From: Rhizobiales bacterium 62-47
GTDB lineage: Bacteria; Pseudomonadota; Alphaproteobacteria; Rhizobiales; Xanthobacteraceae
DNA: 64,000 nt
NCBI GenBank assembly: GCA_001899255.1
Contig: MKVX01000005.1
Location: forward strand, 186,001-250,000
Direction: 5' to 3'
Part shown: piece by piece, positions 34,506 through 43,568 of the stretch
Layout of the letters: each line of letters starts with the position of its first letter
Numbering within the stretch: the first letter of the stretch is position 1
Notes under the pieces: generated by a model
The model's database searches: none
Told to the model about the DNA's origin: nothing
Seen by the model: the letters and a program-made list of their open reading frames with translations, nothing else
Translations under genes and position numbers: made by a program

Positions 34506-35159
34506 GTGCGCTACGACCTGATCATCTTCGATTGCGATGGCGTGCTGGTCGACAGCGAAGTCATCTCGTGCCAGGTCCACGCCGAAATGCTGACTGCGCA
34601 CGGCTATCCGATCTCCGCCGAAGATGTCCACGCGCGTTTCCTCGGCCGCTCGGCGCGCGCCGCGCGTGATGAGGTCGAGGCCGAGTTGGGCCATCCCCTG
34701 CCGGAGGCCTATGGAACCGAAATACGCGCGCTGATGACACGCCGCTTCACCGAGCTGTTGCAGCCGGTCGCGGCGATTCACGAGACCTTAGCGGCGCTGA
34801 CCTTGCCGATGTGCGTCGCCTCCAGCGGCACGCTGGAGCGCGTCCAGTCCAGCCTGCGCATCACCGCGCTGCATGACCGCTTCGCGCCGCATATCTTCTC
34901 CGCGACGCAGGTGCGCCACGGCAAACCGGCGCCGGACCTGTTCCTGTTTGCCGCCGCGCAGATGGCGGTTCCGGCCGCGCGCTGCCTGGTGATCGAGGAC
35001 AGCGTGCCGGGCATTACCGGCGCCCGAGCCGCCGGCATGACAGTGTTCGGATTCCATGGTGGCAGCCATTGCCGGCCGGACGAGGCGGCGCGGCTGCAGC
35101 AGGCCGGCGCCGAGGCCACTTTCAATGACATGCGGCAATTGCCCGGAATGATTCAGTAA
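34506..35159 (+). CDS. HAD-family phosphatase (beta-phosphoglucomutase/phosphatase-like)
   Basis: The 217-residue product has the HAD nucleophile motif FDCDGVLVDSEVI (residues 8-20, Asp9 and Asp11) with a helical cap (about 20-85). Motif II is in VASSGTLERVQSSL near 102-115 and the motif III/IV region is HGKPAPDLFLFAAAQM..RCLVIEDSVPGITGARAAGM near 138-180. This layout fits subfamily IA phosphatases such as phosphoglycolate phosphatase, beta-phosphoglucomutase and sugar-phosphate phosphatases. The substrate cannot be read from sequence. GTG is the start at 34506. Confidence 0.87.
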   Translation: MRYDLIIFDCDGVLVDSEVISCQVHAEMLTAHGYPISAEDVHARFLGRSARAARDEVEAELGHPLPEAYGTEIRALMTRRFTELLQPVAAIHETLAALTLPMCVASSGTLERVQSSLRITALHDRFAPHIFSATQVRHGKPAPDLFLFAAAQMAVPAARCLVIEDSVPGITGARAAGMTVFGFHGGSHCRPDEAARLQQAGAEATFNDMRQLPGMIQ

Positions 35160-35306
35160 ATACCTGCGATTAAAGCATATTTTCCGAAGCGCCCGGCCGC
35201 ATGGCGCGCCTTTTTGCGGTCTGTCCGCTGGATTTCCCCCGCTCAACGCTATATCTGAACCCGGCGCGCCGCATGCGCGCCTTTGCCTTCACCGCATCCG
35301 GGTTCC

Positions 35307-36707
35307 ATGAGCGCGCCGCGCAAGCTGCATATCAAGTCATACGGCTGTCAGATGAATGTCTACGATGCGCAACGCATGGTGGACACGCTCGCTCCCGAAG
35401 GCTTCGTCGAGACCGCGAGCGTCGATGACGCCGACCTGGTGATCCTCAACACTTGCCATATTCGCGAGAAGGCGTCGGAGAAGGTCTATTCCGAACTCGG
35501 CCGGCTGCGGGTCGCCAAGGACGAGGCCGCGCGCCACGGCCGCCAGATGAACATCGCGGTGGCCGGTTGCGTCGCCCAGGCCGAGGGCGAGGAGATCATC
35601 CGCCGCGCGCCAGTGGTCGATGTCGTGGTCGGCCCGCAGAGCTATCACAATCTGCCGCAACTGTTGGCGCGCGCCAAACGCGATGGCCGCGCGCTCGACA
35701 CCGAGTTTCCGCTTGAGGACAAGTTCAGCCTGCTGCCGCAACCGAAGCCCGCGGCGATTCGCGCACGCGGCGTATCGGCCTTCGTCACCGTGCAGGAAGG
35801 CTGCGACAAATTCTGTACGTTCTGCGTCGTGCCCTATACGCGCGGCGCCGAAGCCTCGCGCCCGGTGGCGCGCATCACCGACGACGTGCGGCGGCTCGCC
35901 GACAACGGCGTGCGCGAGATCACGCTGATCGGCCAGAACGTCAACGCCTATCATGGCGAGGGCCCCGACGGACAACCCTGGCCGCTCGGCAAGCTGCTGC
36001 ATCATCTCGCGGACGTTCCGGGCATCGCGCGACTGCGCTACTCGACCAGCCATCCGCGCGATGTCGACGATTCGCTGCTCGAAGCGCATCGCGATCTGCC
36101 CGCGCTGATGCCGTTCGTGCATCTGCCGGTGCAATCCGGTTCCGATCGCATTCTCGCGGCGATGAACCGCAAACATACCGCCGACGATTACCGCCGCGTC
36201 ATCGACCGGTTTCGCCACGCGCGGCAAGACATTGCCTTCACTTCGGATTTCATCGTCGGCTTTCCCGGCGAGAGGGAGGAAGATTTCGCCGCGACCCTCG
36301 CGCTGGTCACGCAAATCGGTTACGCTGGCGCATATTCGTTCAAGTATTCGCCGCGGCCCGGCACCCCCGCGGCGGACATGCAGGAGATGGTTGCAGCGGC
36401 GACGATGGACGAGCGATTGGCGCGACTTCAGAATCTGATCGACAGCCAGCAACACGCCTTCAACAAGGCGGCGATCGGCACCACTGTCGATGTGCTGTTC
36501 GAACGCGCCGCGCGCAATCCCGGCCAGATCGTCGGCCGCACTGCGTATCTGCAACCGGCGCATGTCATGGCGTCCGAAGACCTGATCGGTCAGGTGCTGC
36601 CGGTGACCGTCGCCAGCCTCGAACGCTACAGCCTGCTCGGCGCACTCGCGACGCCGCCCGGCGCTTCACCGCGCGGATCGCAATCCCCCGTCCTCACCGG
36701 AGCCTGA
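35307..36707 (+). CDS. miaB: tRNA-2-methylthio-N6-(dimethylallyl)adenosine synthase MiaB
   Basis: This radical-SAM methylthiotransferase modifies A37 of tRNAs that read codons starting with U. The 466-residue product has the three conserved Cys of the auxiliary cluster domain (SYGCQMN, LNTCHIR and VAGCVAQ, residues about 10-80). The radical-SAM triad is in [17 protein letters not shown] near 165-180, and a TRAM domain is near the C-terminus (about 375-440). The start ATG 35307 ([17 protein letters not shown]) suits the family. It begins the five-gene run miaB-phoH-ybeY-corC-lnt. Confidence 0.97.
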   Translation: MSAPRKLHIKSYGCQMNVYDAQRMVDTLAPEGFVETASVDDADLVILNTCHIREKASEKVYSELGRLRVAKDEAARHGRQMNIAVAGCVAQAEGEEIIRRAPVVDVVVGPQSYHNLPQLLARAKRDGRALDTEFPLEDKFSLLPQPKPAAIRARGVSAFVTVQEGCDKFCTFCVVPYTRGAEASRPVARITDDVRRLADNGVREITLIGQNVNAYHGEGPDGQPWPLGKLLHHLADVPGIARLRYSTSHPRDVDDSLLEAHRDLPALMPFVHLPVQSGSDRILAAMNRKHTADDYRRVIDRFRHARQDIAFTSDFIVGFPGEREEDFAATLALVTQIGYAGAYSFKYSPRPGTPAADMQEMVAAATMDERLARLQNLIDSQQHAFNKAAIGTTVDVLFERAARNPGQIVGRTAYLQPAHVMASEDLIGQVLPVTVASLERYSLLGALATPPGASPRGSQSPVLTGA

Positions 36708-36711
36708 ACCC

Positions 36712-37764
36712 TTGCCCAAAAGCGCATCGGATTCGCCAACCCTCGCTCCCCGCCGCAAACTTGATCGCGACATGCAAGCCTCGCCTGAAACCGAAATCGT
36801 CGTGGCCTATGACGACAACCGCGCCGCCTCGGCGCTGGTTGGGCCCTACGGCCAGAATCTGGCGCAGCTCGAACGCAAGCTGAATGTCGTGGTGGATTCG
36901 CGCGGCAACCACATCACGATCGCCGGCACCCGCGACGGCTGCGACGCCGCGCATCGCGTGCTCGACACGCTGTATGCGCTGGCGCAGCAGGGCCACGACA
37001 TCGCGCAGGGCGACGTCGAAGGCGCCATCCGCGCCGTGATCGCGCAGGGCTCGCTGTTCGAACTCGATGCCAAGACCACCGGTTCGGCGTTCGAAGTCAT
37101 CAGCCTGCGCAAGCGGCCGGTGCGCGCCCGCACCGCCGCGCAGGATTCCTACATTCGCGCGCTGAAGCGCCACGAGCTGGTGTTCGGCATCGGCCCCGCC
37201 GGCACCGGCAAGACCTGGCTCGCGGTGGCGCAGGCCGCGCAACTGTTCGAGCGCAAGGAAGTCGACCGCATCATCCTGACGCGTCCGGCGGTCGAAGCCG
37301 GCGAGCGGCTCGGCTTCCTGCCCGGCGACCTGCGCGAGAAGGTCGATCCCTATTTGCGGCCGATCTACGACGCGCTGTACGATCTCATGGATTCGCGCAT
37401 CGTCGAACGCGCGCTGCAGACCGGCGAGATCGAGATCGCGCCGCTGGCCTTCATGCGCGGCCGCACGCTGACCAACGCCGCGATCATCCTCGACGAAGCG
37501 CAGAATACCACGTCGATGCAGATGAAGATGTTCCTGACACGACTGGGCGAGAACAGCCGCATGATCGTCACCGGCGATCCGAGTCAGATCGACCTGCCCA
37601 ACGGCCAGACTTCCGGGCTTGCCGAAGCGACGCGGCTGCTCGACGGCGTCGAGGGCGTGTCGCAGGTGAAGTTCACCGCCGAGGATGTCATCCGCCACGA
37701 ACTGGTGGCGCGCATCGTCGCAGCTTACGAGGGCACCACCGCCCGCTCCGCGGCCAAGCCCTGA
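36712..37764 (+). CDS. PhoH-like ATPase
   Basis: This is a predicted P-loop ATPase with an RNA-binding N-terminus, often next to ybeY. The 350-residue product has a KH-like N-terminal segment (AQLERKLNVVVDSRGNHITI near 50-70). The PhoH domain has Walker A GIGPAGTGKTWLAVAQAAQL near 160-175 and Walker B AAIILDEAQNTTSMQMKMFL near 258-275, then TGDPSQIDLPNG near 284. It starts at TTG 36712, four bases after miaB; ATG at 36772 is the alternative but would cut into a conserved-looking N-terminus. The neighbourhood miaB-phoH-ybeY suggests RNA maturation. Confidence 0.93.
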   Translation: MPKSASDSPTLAPRRKLDRDMQASPETEIVVAYDDNRAASALVGPYGQNLAQLERKLNVVVDSRGNHITIAGTRDGCDAAHRVLDTLYALAQQGHDIAQGDVEGAIRAVIAQGSLFELDAKTTGSAFEVISLRKRPVRARTAAQDSYIRALKRHELVFGIGPAGTGKTWLAVAQAAQLFERKEVDRIILTRPAVEAGERLGFLPGDLREKVDPYLRPIYDALYDLMDSRIVERALQTGEIEIAPLAFMRGRTLTNAAIILDEAQNTTSMQMKMFLTRLGENSRMIVTGDPSQIDLPNGQTSGLAEATRLLDGVEGVSQVKFTAEDVIRHELVARIVAAYEGTTARSAAKP

Positions 37765-37776
37765 TATCTGTCCTTC

Positions 37777-38352
37777 ATGCCCGGCGCGATGTTCGAGACG
37801 ATGACCGAGACTGTACGCGAGACCATGACACCAGACGCGACAACGATGCCGCATGGACTGCCCGAGACCGACGTGTTGATCGTCGCCGACTGCTGGCACG
37901 CCGAAGCCGACGCCGAAGATGTCGTGCGCCGGGCGATCGCGGCCGCGGCATCCATGGTCGAGGCCGACACTGCCGACGCCGAACTGGCGGTGATGCTGAC
38001 CGACGACGCCGGCATCCGCACACTGAACAACAACTGGCGGCAGATCGACAAGCCGACCAATGTGCTGTCGTTTCCCGCCTTGCAGCCGGAAGGCGCGCCG
38101 AAGCCCGGCGACGCGCCGCGGATGCTCGGCGACATCGCCATCGCCTTCGAGACCACGCGCCGCGAAGCCGATGACGAAGGCAAGCCGTTCGATCATCACC
38201 TCAGCCATCTCGCCGTGCACGGCTTCCTGCACCTGATCGGCTACGATCACGAGACCAACGCCGAAGCCGACGAGATGGAAGATCTCGAGCGGCGGATCCT
38301 GGCACAGCTTGGCATTCCCGATCCCTATGCGGATCAGGATCGAGTGAGCTGA
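37777..38352 (+). CDS. ybeY: Endoribonuclease YbeY
   Basis: This zinc-dependent single-strand endoribonuclease acts in 16S rRNA 3' maturation and 70S quality control. The 191-residue product has the metal motif HGFLHLIGYDH (H-x3-H-x5-H) near 146-156 and NVLSFP near 92. It is longer at the N-terminus than E. coli YbeY (155), with several possible ATG starts among the first 25 residues (37777, 37801, 37828, 37846). I keep the first because it follows phoH by 12 bases. Confidence 0.95.
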   Translation: MPGAMFETMTETVRETMTPDATTMPHGLPETDVLIVADCWHAEADAEDVVRRAIAAAASMVEADTADAELAVMLTDDAGIRTLNNNWRQIDKPTNVLSFPALQPEGAPKPGDAPRMLGDIAIAFETTRREADDEGKPFDHHLSHLAVHGFLHLIGYDHETNAEADEMEDLERRILAQLGIPDPYADQDRVS

Positions 38353-38353
38353 C

Positions 38354-39460
38354 ATGACCGCGTCCGCACCGCAACAGCACGCCCCGCCCTCCTCCGGCAA
38401 TCTGCCGGTGCCGGTGCGCGAAGGCGAGGTGCTGCGGCCCAGCGCCGACAACTGGCTGCTGCGCGCCATCCGCACGCTGTTCGGCTGGAAGCCCGGCTCG
38501 GTGCGCGACGACCTGCAGGTGGTGCTCGACACCAGCACGCCGGACGAAAGCAGTTTCTCGGCGATCGAGCGCACCATGCTGCGCAACTTGCTCAATCTGC
38601 ATGAGCAGCGCATCGCCGACGTGATGATTCATCGCGCCGACATCGTCGCGGTGAAGCAGGACATTTCGCTCGGCGAACTGATGGTGCTGTTCGAGAGCGC
38701 GGCGCATTCGCGCTTCGTGGTCTACAACGAGACGCTCGACGATCCGGTCGGCATGGTGCACATCCGCGACCTGCTGGCGTTCATGACCACCAAGGCGAAG
38801 GTCGCCGAACCCATCAAGACCAAGCGCAAGAAGCCGTTCCCCGCCGGTCTGGACTTGCGCGGCGTCGATTTGGCGCTGCCGCTCGTCAAGGCCAACATCA
38901 TTCGCAATCTGCTGTATGTGCCGCCCTCGATGCGGGCCATCGATCTGTTGGCGCAGATGCAGGCCTCGCGGCTTCATCTGGCGCTGGTGGTCGACGAATA
39001 TGGCGGCACCGACGGGCTGGTCTCGATCGAGGACATCGTCGAACAGATCGTCGGCGAAATCGACGACGAGCACGACAGCACCGAGCCGCCGTCGATCGTG
39101 CAGCAGTCCGACAATTCGTTCATCGCCGATGCCCGCGCCAGCCTCGACGATGTCCGCGCCATGATCGGCGACGCGTTCGTCGTCGGTGAAGCCGGCGAGG
39201 ACGTCGATACGCTCGGCGGCTATCTGGTGACGCAGGTCGGCCGGCTACCGGTGCGCGGCGAGGTCATCTCCGGCCCCGGCGACTTCGAGATCGAAGTGCT
39301 CGACGCCGATCCGCGCCGCGTCAAACGGCTGCGCATCGGCATGCGCAAGGAACGACCCGCGGCGCGCACGCGCGAGCAACGCCGCCGCGATGCCGCAACC
39401 GAAACACCCGGCGATGCGGGCACGCCGTCCGCGCCGAACGACGGAGCCACCTCTTCATGA
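38354..39460 (+). CDS. CorC/HlyC-type CBS-domain protein
   Basis: It is associated with magnesium/cobalt efflux in CorC-type proteins. The 368-residue product has two CBS domains (about 85-215). A CorC_HlyC transporter-associated domain is near 235-330 (FIADARASLDDVRAMIGDAF and TLGGYLVTQVGRLPVRGEVI), and the Arg/Ala-rich tail is likely disordered. There are no strong membrane segments, so it is the soluble CorC type rather than a DUF21-containing CorB. It starts one base after ybeY, and its end overlaps lnt by 4 bases, so the three genes are tightly coupled. Loss of the membrane domain is normal for this group. Confidence 0.93.
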   Translation: MTASAPQQHAPPSSGNLPVPVREGEVLRPSADNWLLRAIRTLFGWKPGSVRDDLQVVLDTSTPDESSFSAIERTMLRNLLNLHEQRIADVMIHRADIVAVKQDISLGELMVLFESAAHSRFVVYNETLDDPVGMVHIRDLLAFMTTKAKVAEPIKTKRKKPFPAGLDLRGVDLALPLVKANIIRNLLYVPPSMRAIDLLAQMQASRLHLALVVDEYGGTDGLVSIEDIVEQIVGEIDDEHDSTEPPSIVQQSDNSFIADARASLDDVRAMIGDAFVVGEAGEDVDTLGGYLVTQVGRLPVRGEVISGPGDFEIEVLDADPRRVKRLRIGMRKERPAARTREQRRRDAATETPGDAGTPSAPNDGATSS

Positions 39461-41061
39461 TCGCAAGCCGCTCGTTGCGCGCCGCGGCGCTCGCGATCGT
39501 CCTGGCGTGGGGCTGGAAGCGCGCCGCCATCGCATTGGTTGCCGGGGCAACTTCTTCGCTCGCGATGGCGCCGTTCAATGCATGGCCGGTGTTGTTCATC
39601 ACCTTTCCGGTGATGGTCTGGCTGATCGACGGCGCCGGCGCCGGACGCTTCAACGGCGTCCCTTCCGCTGCGCTGGCGGGTTGGTGCTTCGGCTTCGGCT
39701 ATTTCGTCCCCGGCCTGTACTGGATCGGCTACGCGTTCCTTGTCGATGCCTCGACATTCGGCTGGCTGCTGCCGGTCGCCGTCAGCGGCCTTCCGGCCTA
39801 TCTCGCGCTGTTCACCGCACTCGGCTTCGCGCTGGCGCGCGCGTTTTGGCCACGCGGCGCGACGCGCATTCTGGCGCTGGCGGTCGCGCTCACCATCACC
39901 GAATGGCTGCGCGGCCACGTGCTGACCGGTTTTCCGTGGAATGCATTCGGCTACGCGCTCACCGAGCCGCTGGCGCTGGCGCAGACGGCATCGCTGATCG
40001 GGCTGTGGGGCATGACGTTTCTCAGCGTGGCGATCTTCGCCAGTCCCGCCGTGCTGATCGACGGCAAGCTGCGACGGCCGTGGCTTGCTCCCGCGACTGC
40101 GCTGCTGGTGCTGATCGCAATGGGCGGCTACGGCGCTGTGCGCTTGTCGCAAAACCAGACCACCCTCGTGGCCGAAGTCAAGTTGCGCATCATGCAGCCG
40201 AACCTGCAGCAGGACGAGCGCTTCAACTATTCCGCCAAGGCATCGGTGATGCAAAAATACCTTGCGCTGTCGGATCGCGCCACCGGGCCGCAATCGACCG
40301 GCGTGCGCGACGCGACGATTCTGATCTGGCCGGAATCCGCCTTTCCGTTTTTCCTGACGCGCGAGGGCGACGCCATGGCGCAGATCGCCGATCTGCTACC
40401 CAAGGGCACCGTGCTGATCACCGGCGCGGTGCGCGCGCCGGACCTGCCCGCAGGAACGCCGATTACACGGGCCTATAACTCGATTTATCTGATCGGCGAC
40501 GATGGCGGCATCCTGTCCGTTTACGACAAGCTGCATCTGGTGCCATTCGGCGAATATCTGCCGTTCCAGACTCTGATGGAGCGGCTCGGCTTCGAACAGC
40601 TCACCAAGGTGCGCGGCGGCTTCATTCCCGGCACACGGCGGCGGACCATTGCGGTCCCGCATGCACCGCGCATGTTGCCGCTGATTTGCTACGAGGCGAT
40701 TTTCCCGGGTGACGCTGTCTCGCCTGACGATCGTCCCGGCTGGATCGTCAATCTGACCAATGATGGCTGGTTCGGCATTTCGACCGGCCCCTATCAGCAT
40801 CTGCAGCAGGCACGGCTGCGCGCCATCGAGGAAGGCCTGCCGCTGGTGCGCGCCGCCAACACCGGCATTTCAGCGGTGATCGATCCCTTGGGACGGATTG
40901 TCGCGCAACTCGGCCTCGGCGACGAAGGCGTGCTGGATTCCCGGCTTCCCGCCGCAATGCCGCCGACCGTTTACGCACGCGTCGGCGATATTCCTACCAT
41001 CGTTATTATATTGATTGCGATAACTCTGGTTATTCGCCAGCGCCCAAAACGACGCAACTAG
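39457..41061 (+). CDS. lnt: Apolipoprotein N-acyltransferase
   Basis: Lnt transfers the third acyl chain to lipoprotein Cys at the inner membrane. The 534-residue product has eight N-terminal membrane helices (about 10-230). The periplasmic nitrilase domain has the catalytic triad Glu in ILIWPESAFPF near 290, Lys in YDKLHLVPFGEYLPF near 355 and Cys in MLPLICYEAIFPGD near 412. A last helix near the C-terminus (TIVIILIAITLVI) matches the family. It overlaps corC by 4 bases. Confidence 0.97.
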   Translation: MIASRSLRAAALAIVLAWGWKRAAIALVAGATSSLAMAPFNAWPVLFITFPVMVWLIDGAGAGRFNGVPSAALAGWCFGFGYFVPGLYWIGYAFLVDASTFGWLLPVAVSGLPAYLALFTALGFALARAFWPRGATRILALAVALTITEWLRGHVLTGFPWNAFGYALTEPLALAQTASLIGLWGMTFLSVAIFASPAVLIDGKLRRPWLAPATALLVLIAMGGYGAVRLSQNQTTLVAEVKLRIMQPNLQQDERFNYSAKASVMQKYLALSDRATGPQSTGVRDATILIWPESAFPFFLTREGDAMAQIADLLPKGTVLITGAVRAPDLPAGTPITRAYNSIYLIGDDGGILSVYDKLHLVPFGEYLPFQTLMERLGFEQLTKVRGGFIPGTRRRTIAVPHAPRMLPLICYEAIFPGDAVSPDDRPGWIVNLTNDGWFGISTGPYQHLQQARLRAIEEGLPLVRAANTGISAVIDPLGRIVAQLGLGDEGVLDSRLPAAMPPTVYARVGDIPTIVIILIAITLVIRQRPKRRN

Positions 41062-41198
41062 GGGTGCGCGGATGCGCAGTCGTCGACCGATCGGTATCAA
41101 CTTTCCAGTTACTTAAATTTCCGGATCCGATATAATTGATGGGCAAGCTCGTTCGACTGGTATATTAGTCCGGTCCCGCGAGCGGGCCGAAATTAACC

Positions 41199-41277
41199 GC
41201 AATCGCGACTGAGACTCCTGCCGGGATGCAAGGGTATCGCTCTTCAGGCGCTACTCGTTTAACGCTCCCGCGATTGC
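41199..41277 (+). ncRNA. Candidate structured leader between lnt and the XRE regulator
   Basis: GCAATCGCG (41199-41207) and CGCGATTGC (41269-41277) are perfect 9-base complements that would enclose 61 bases ending 25 bases before the regulator start. A second short palindrome, GGTCCCGCGAGCGGGCC, lies just upstream (about 41172-41188). The segment may be an RNA leader that folds, or a pair of operator half-sites. No known RNA family is recognised. Confidence 0.35.
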
Positions 41278-41301
41278 CTACCGCGAGCCAGGGAGAAATT
41301 G

Positions 41302-41718
41302 ATGTCGACCAAAGCGCCCAATCCTGTTGACAAGTACGTCGGCAGTCGTGTGCGCATGCGACGCATCATGCTGGGGATGAGTCAGGAGAAGCTCGGTGAA
41401 GCTCTCGGCCTGACCTTCCAGCAAGTGCAGAAGTACGAAAAAGGTACCAACCGCGTCGGCGCTAGCCGCATCCAGCAAATTTCCGAAATCCTCCAGGTGC
41501 CAGTCTCGTTCCTGTTCGAGGGTGGTCCTGGTGGCGCCATCAATGCCGATGGCTTCAGCGAGGCGCCATCGCCAGCCTATGTTTCCGACTTTCTCGCGAC
41601 GTCGGAAGGCTTGGCGCTGACCCGTGCGTTTACCCGCATCACGGATGCCAAGCTTCGCCGCAGCATCGTCGACATGGTCGAGCAGATCGCTGCGCGCGAG
41701 CAACCCGACAACCGCTGA
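41302..41718 (+). CDS. XRE-family helix-turn-helix regulator (PhrR/PraR-like)
   Basis: The 138-residue product has one Cro/CI-type domain at residues 10-65 (RVRMRRIMLGMSQEKLGEAL and LTFQQVQKYEKGTNRVGASR) and a C-terminal helix segment (TRAFTRITDAKLRRSIVDMV) that may dimerise. It closely resembles the small regulator beside lnt/metK in other Rhizobiales, where homologues were named PhrR (low-pH induced) and PraR (biofilm and symbiosis). That naming is from memory. GGGAGAAATTG precedes the ATG 41302. Metabolic genes usually follow; here trmB does. Confidence 0.87.
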   Translation: MSTKAPNPVDKYVGSRVRMRRIMLGMSQEKLGEALGLTFQQVQKYEKGTNRVGASRIQQISEILQVPVSFLFEGGPGGAINADGFSEAPSPAYVSDFLATSEGLALTRAFTRITDAKLRRSIVDMVEQIAAREQPDNR

Positions 41719-41798
41719 ACACGACTGATCGCAGCTGGTTTTGCGGCACGACCGCCTTCTCCCGGCATGCGTTCTTCGCTAGACGGTATGCAGAATGA

Positions 41799-41823
41799 GC
41801 GCATCTCGGCTTGCGAGATGCGC
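41799..41823. other. Hairpin upstream of trmB
   Basis: GCGCATCTC (41799-41807) and GAGATGCGC (41815-41823) form a perfect 9-bp stem with a seven-base loop, starting 81 bases after the regulator stop and ending 14 bases before the first trmB start. No T run follows, so it is more likely a 5'UTR structure or a processing site than a terminator. The short segment between the XRE gene and trmB otherwise holds no gene. Confidence 0.45.
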
Positions 41824-41836
41824 ATCGCCCCACTGC

Positions 41837-42556
41837 ATGACACCAGATCCCATGACCGAACAATCTCGTCCGCAAGGTTCGTTCTTCGGACGCCGCAAGG
41901 GACATAAGCTCCGCGCGCATCAATCCGACCTGATCGCGCAGCTATTGCCGCAACTGGCGCTCGACATCGCAAGTCCAGCGCCGCAGGATTTGCGCACGTT
42001 GTTCCCGGCGCAGATAACGCGCGTGCGGCTGGAGATCGGCTTCGGCGGCGGCGAACATCTCGTTGCCGAGGCGCTCGCGCATCCGCAGACCGGCTTCATC
42101 GGCTGCGAGCCCTACGTCAACGGCATGGCCAAGATCCTGGCGCAAATCGAAGCCAACGCCATCGCCAATATCCGTTTGGTGGCCGGCGACGCTGCCGAAC
42201 TGCTGGCATGGGTGCCGCCGCAGTCACTGTCGCGCATCGACCTGATCCATCCCGATCCGTGGCCGAAACGACGGCACTGGAAGCGGCGCTTCGTGCAGGA
42301 CGCCACTGTCGCCGCGATGGCCCGCGCGCTCGTGCCGGACGGCGAATTCCGCTTTGTCTGCGATATCGACGACTACGTGGCGTGGACGCTGGCGCATCTG
42401 TTGCGCGCGCCGCAATTCGTCTGGATGGCGGAGCGCGCCAACGACTGGCGCCAGCCGTGGCCGAACTACACCATGACGCGCTATGGCCGCAAAGCGACGC
42501 GCGAAGGTCGCCGCGCCAGCTATCTGCGATTCCGGCATGTGGGTAGCGGCGCATAA
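41837..42556 (+). CDS. trmB: tRNA (guanine-N7-)-methyltransferase
   Basis: TrmB methylates G46 of tRNAs with S-adenosylmethionine. The product has the Rossmann glycine motif LEIGFGGGEHLVAEAL, EANAIANIRLVAGDAAELL for the adenosine side, and the family-specific segment RIDLIHPDPWPKRRHWKRRF. The N-terminal motif QGSFFGRRKGHKLR is typical of alphaproteobacterial TrmB. ATG 41837 gives 239 residues; ATG 41852 (MTEQSRPQGSFF) is also good. In other Rhizobiales metK usually precedes this gene, but here the XRE regulator does. It converges on a dioxygenase gene. Confidence 0.94.
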   Translation: MTPDPMTEQSRPQGSFFGRRKGHKLRAHQSDLIAQLLPQLALDIASPAPQDLRTLFPAQITRVRLEIGFGGGEHLVAEALAHPQTGFIGCEPYVNGMAKILAQIEANAIANIRLVAGDAAELLAWVPPQSLSRIDLIHPDPWPKRRHWKRRFVQDATVAAMARALVPDGEFRFVCDIDDYVAWTLAHLLRAPQFVWMAERANDWRQPWPNYTMTRYGRKATREGRRASYLRFRHVGSGA

Positions 42557-42634
42557 GCACGCGGTTTCTCACGCTCCGCGCGACGAGAATGTTGCCTCGG
42601 CAACCATCGTGCAGACGACTCGAGTCGAGGTGTA

Positions 42635-43477
42635 TCAGGACTGCGCTGCCTGACGCGCCTTCTTCACATCGGTTGCTTCCCACACCATGCGCTTGCCGCG
42701 TTCGCGGCCGAGCAGTTCGATCGGGTCGCGATTGTCGATGTGACCGAACTGTCCCTTGTAGACCCCGTAGCCGCACAGTTCCTGCAGCCGGCGCGGAAAG
42801 CGCCGCGCCGTCTCCTGCGGAATGCCGAGTTGCAGATTTTCCTGCTGCCGCATCCAGCCCCAGCAATAGGCACATGAGAATGCGAAACGCCGCGCATCGC
42901 TGTCGTTGGCGCCGCCGCCGTGCCACAGCGCGCTGTCGAACAGCATGACGCTGCCGGCGGGCATGGTGGCCATCTGCGTGTCGTAGTGTTTGCCGTATTC
43001 CGGCGCGTGATCGTATGCGTGGCTGCCCGGCACGATCCGCGTCGCGCCATTGGTCGCGGTGAAATCCGACAACGCCCAGATCGCATTGATGGTGATCGGA
43101 ATGTGCGGACGCGGCAGCGGAATCAATTGCGTGTCTTCGTGGATCGGCTGCGCTTCCTGCCCGGGGCCGAGCACCAGCGAGCAGAACGACGAGAGCAGAC
43201 ATTCCTTGTCGAGGACGGCTTCCACCACCGGCAGCACCGCGGCGTGCAGCGGCACTTCCCAGAACACGTCGTCATAGGTCAGCAGATTGTTGATGCGCAG
43301 CGTCTTGAAGCCCTCGAACGAGGTCGTGGCTGGACCGAGATGATGCTCGCGCTCGATGCGCTCGACGGCGGCTTTCAGATCGGCGACCAGTTGCGGCGCG
43401 ACCACGCGCTCCAGCACGGTATAGCCATCGCGACGAATACGATCGGCATGCAACGCGACATCAGTCTCGCTCAGCAT
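42635..43477 (-). CDS. Phytanoyl-CoA dioxygenase (PhyH) family protein
   Basis: This is a predicted non-haem Fe(II)/2-oxoglutarate-dependent hydroxylase with a double-stranded beta-helix fold. The 280-residue product has the iron-binding H-x-D in QPIHEDTQLIPLPRP near 112 and the distal His in GSVMLFDSALWHGGGAND near 176-192. The terminal Arg for 2-oxoglutarate is likely in DARRFAFSCAY near 195. GGAGGATTCG directly precedes the chosen ATG on the minus strand; a frame from 43522 would add 15 residues without such a site. The substrate is unknown. With the DUF2336 gene it forms a minus-strand insert in the trmB-rimP neighbourhood. Confidence 0.85.
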   Translation of the reverse strand: MLSETDVALHADRIRRDGYTVLERVVAPQLVADLKAAVERIEREHHLGPATTSFEGFKTLRINNLLTYDDVFWEVPLHAAVLPVVEAVLDKECLLSSFCSLVLGPGQEAQPIHEDTQLIPLPRPHIPITINAIWALSDFTATNGATRIVPGSHAYDHAPEYGKHYDTQMATMPAGSVMLFDSALWHGGGANDSDARRFAFSCAYCWGWMRQQENLQLGIPQETARRFPRRLQELCGYGVYKGQFGHIDNRDPIELLGRERGKRMVWEATDVKKARQAAQS

Positions 43478-43568
43478 CGAATCCTCCGACACATGTTGCT
43501 TCGGCAACTTCGGCGGCAGCATAAATCGAATGCGGATGGCTTGTCAGCACCCGGCGGCGCAGGCTCGG

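Noticed and set aside
35160-35306. Possible degenerate family C repeat (AAAGCATATTTTCCGAAGC)
   Set aside because: Only one arm resembles the family and no matching partner arm is present.
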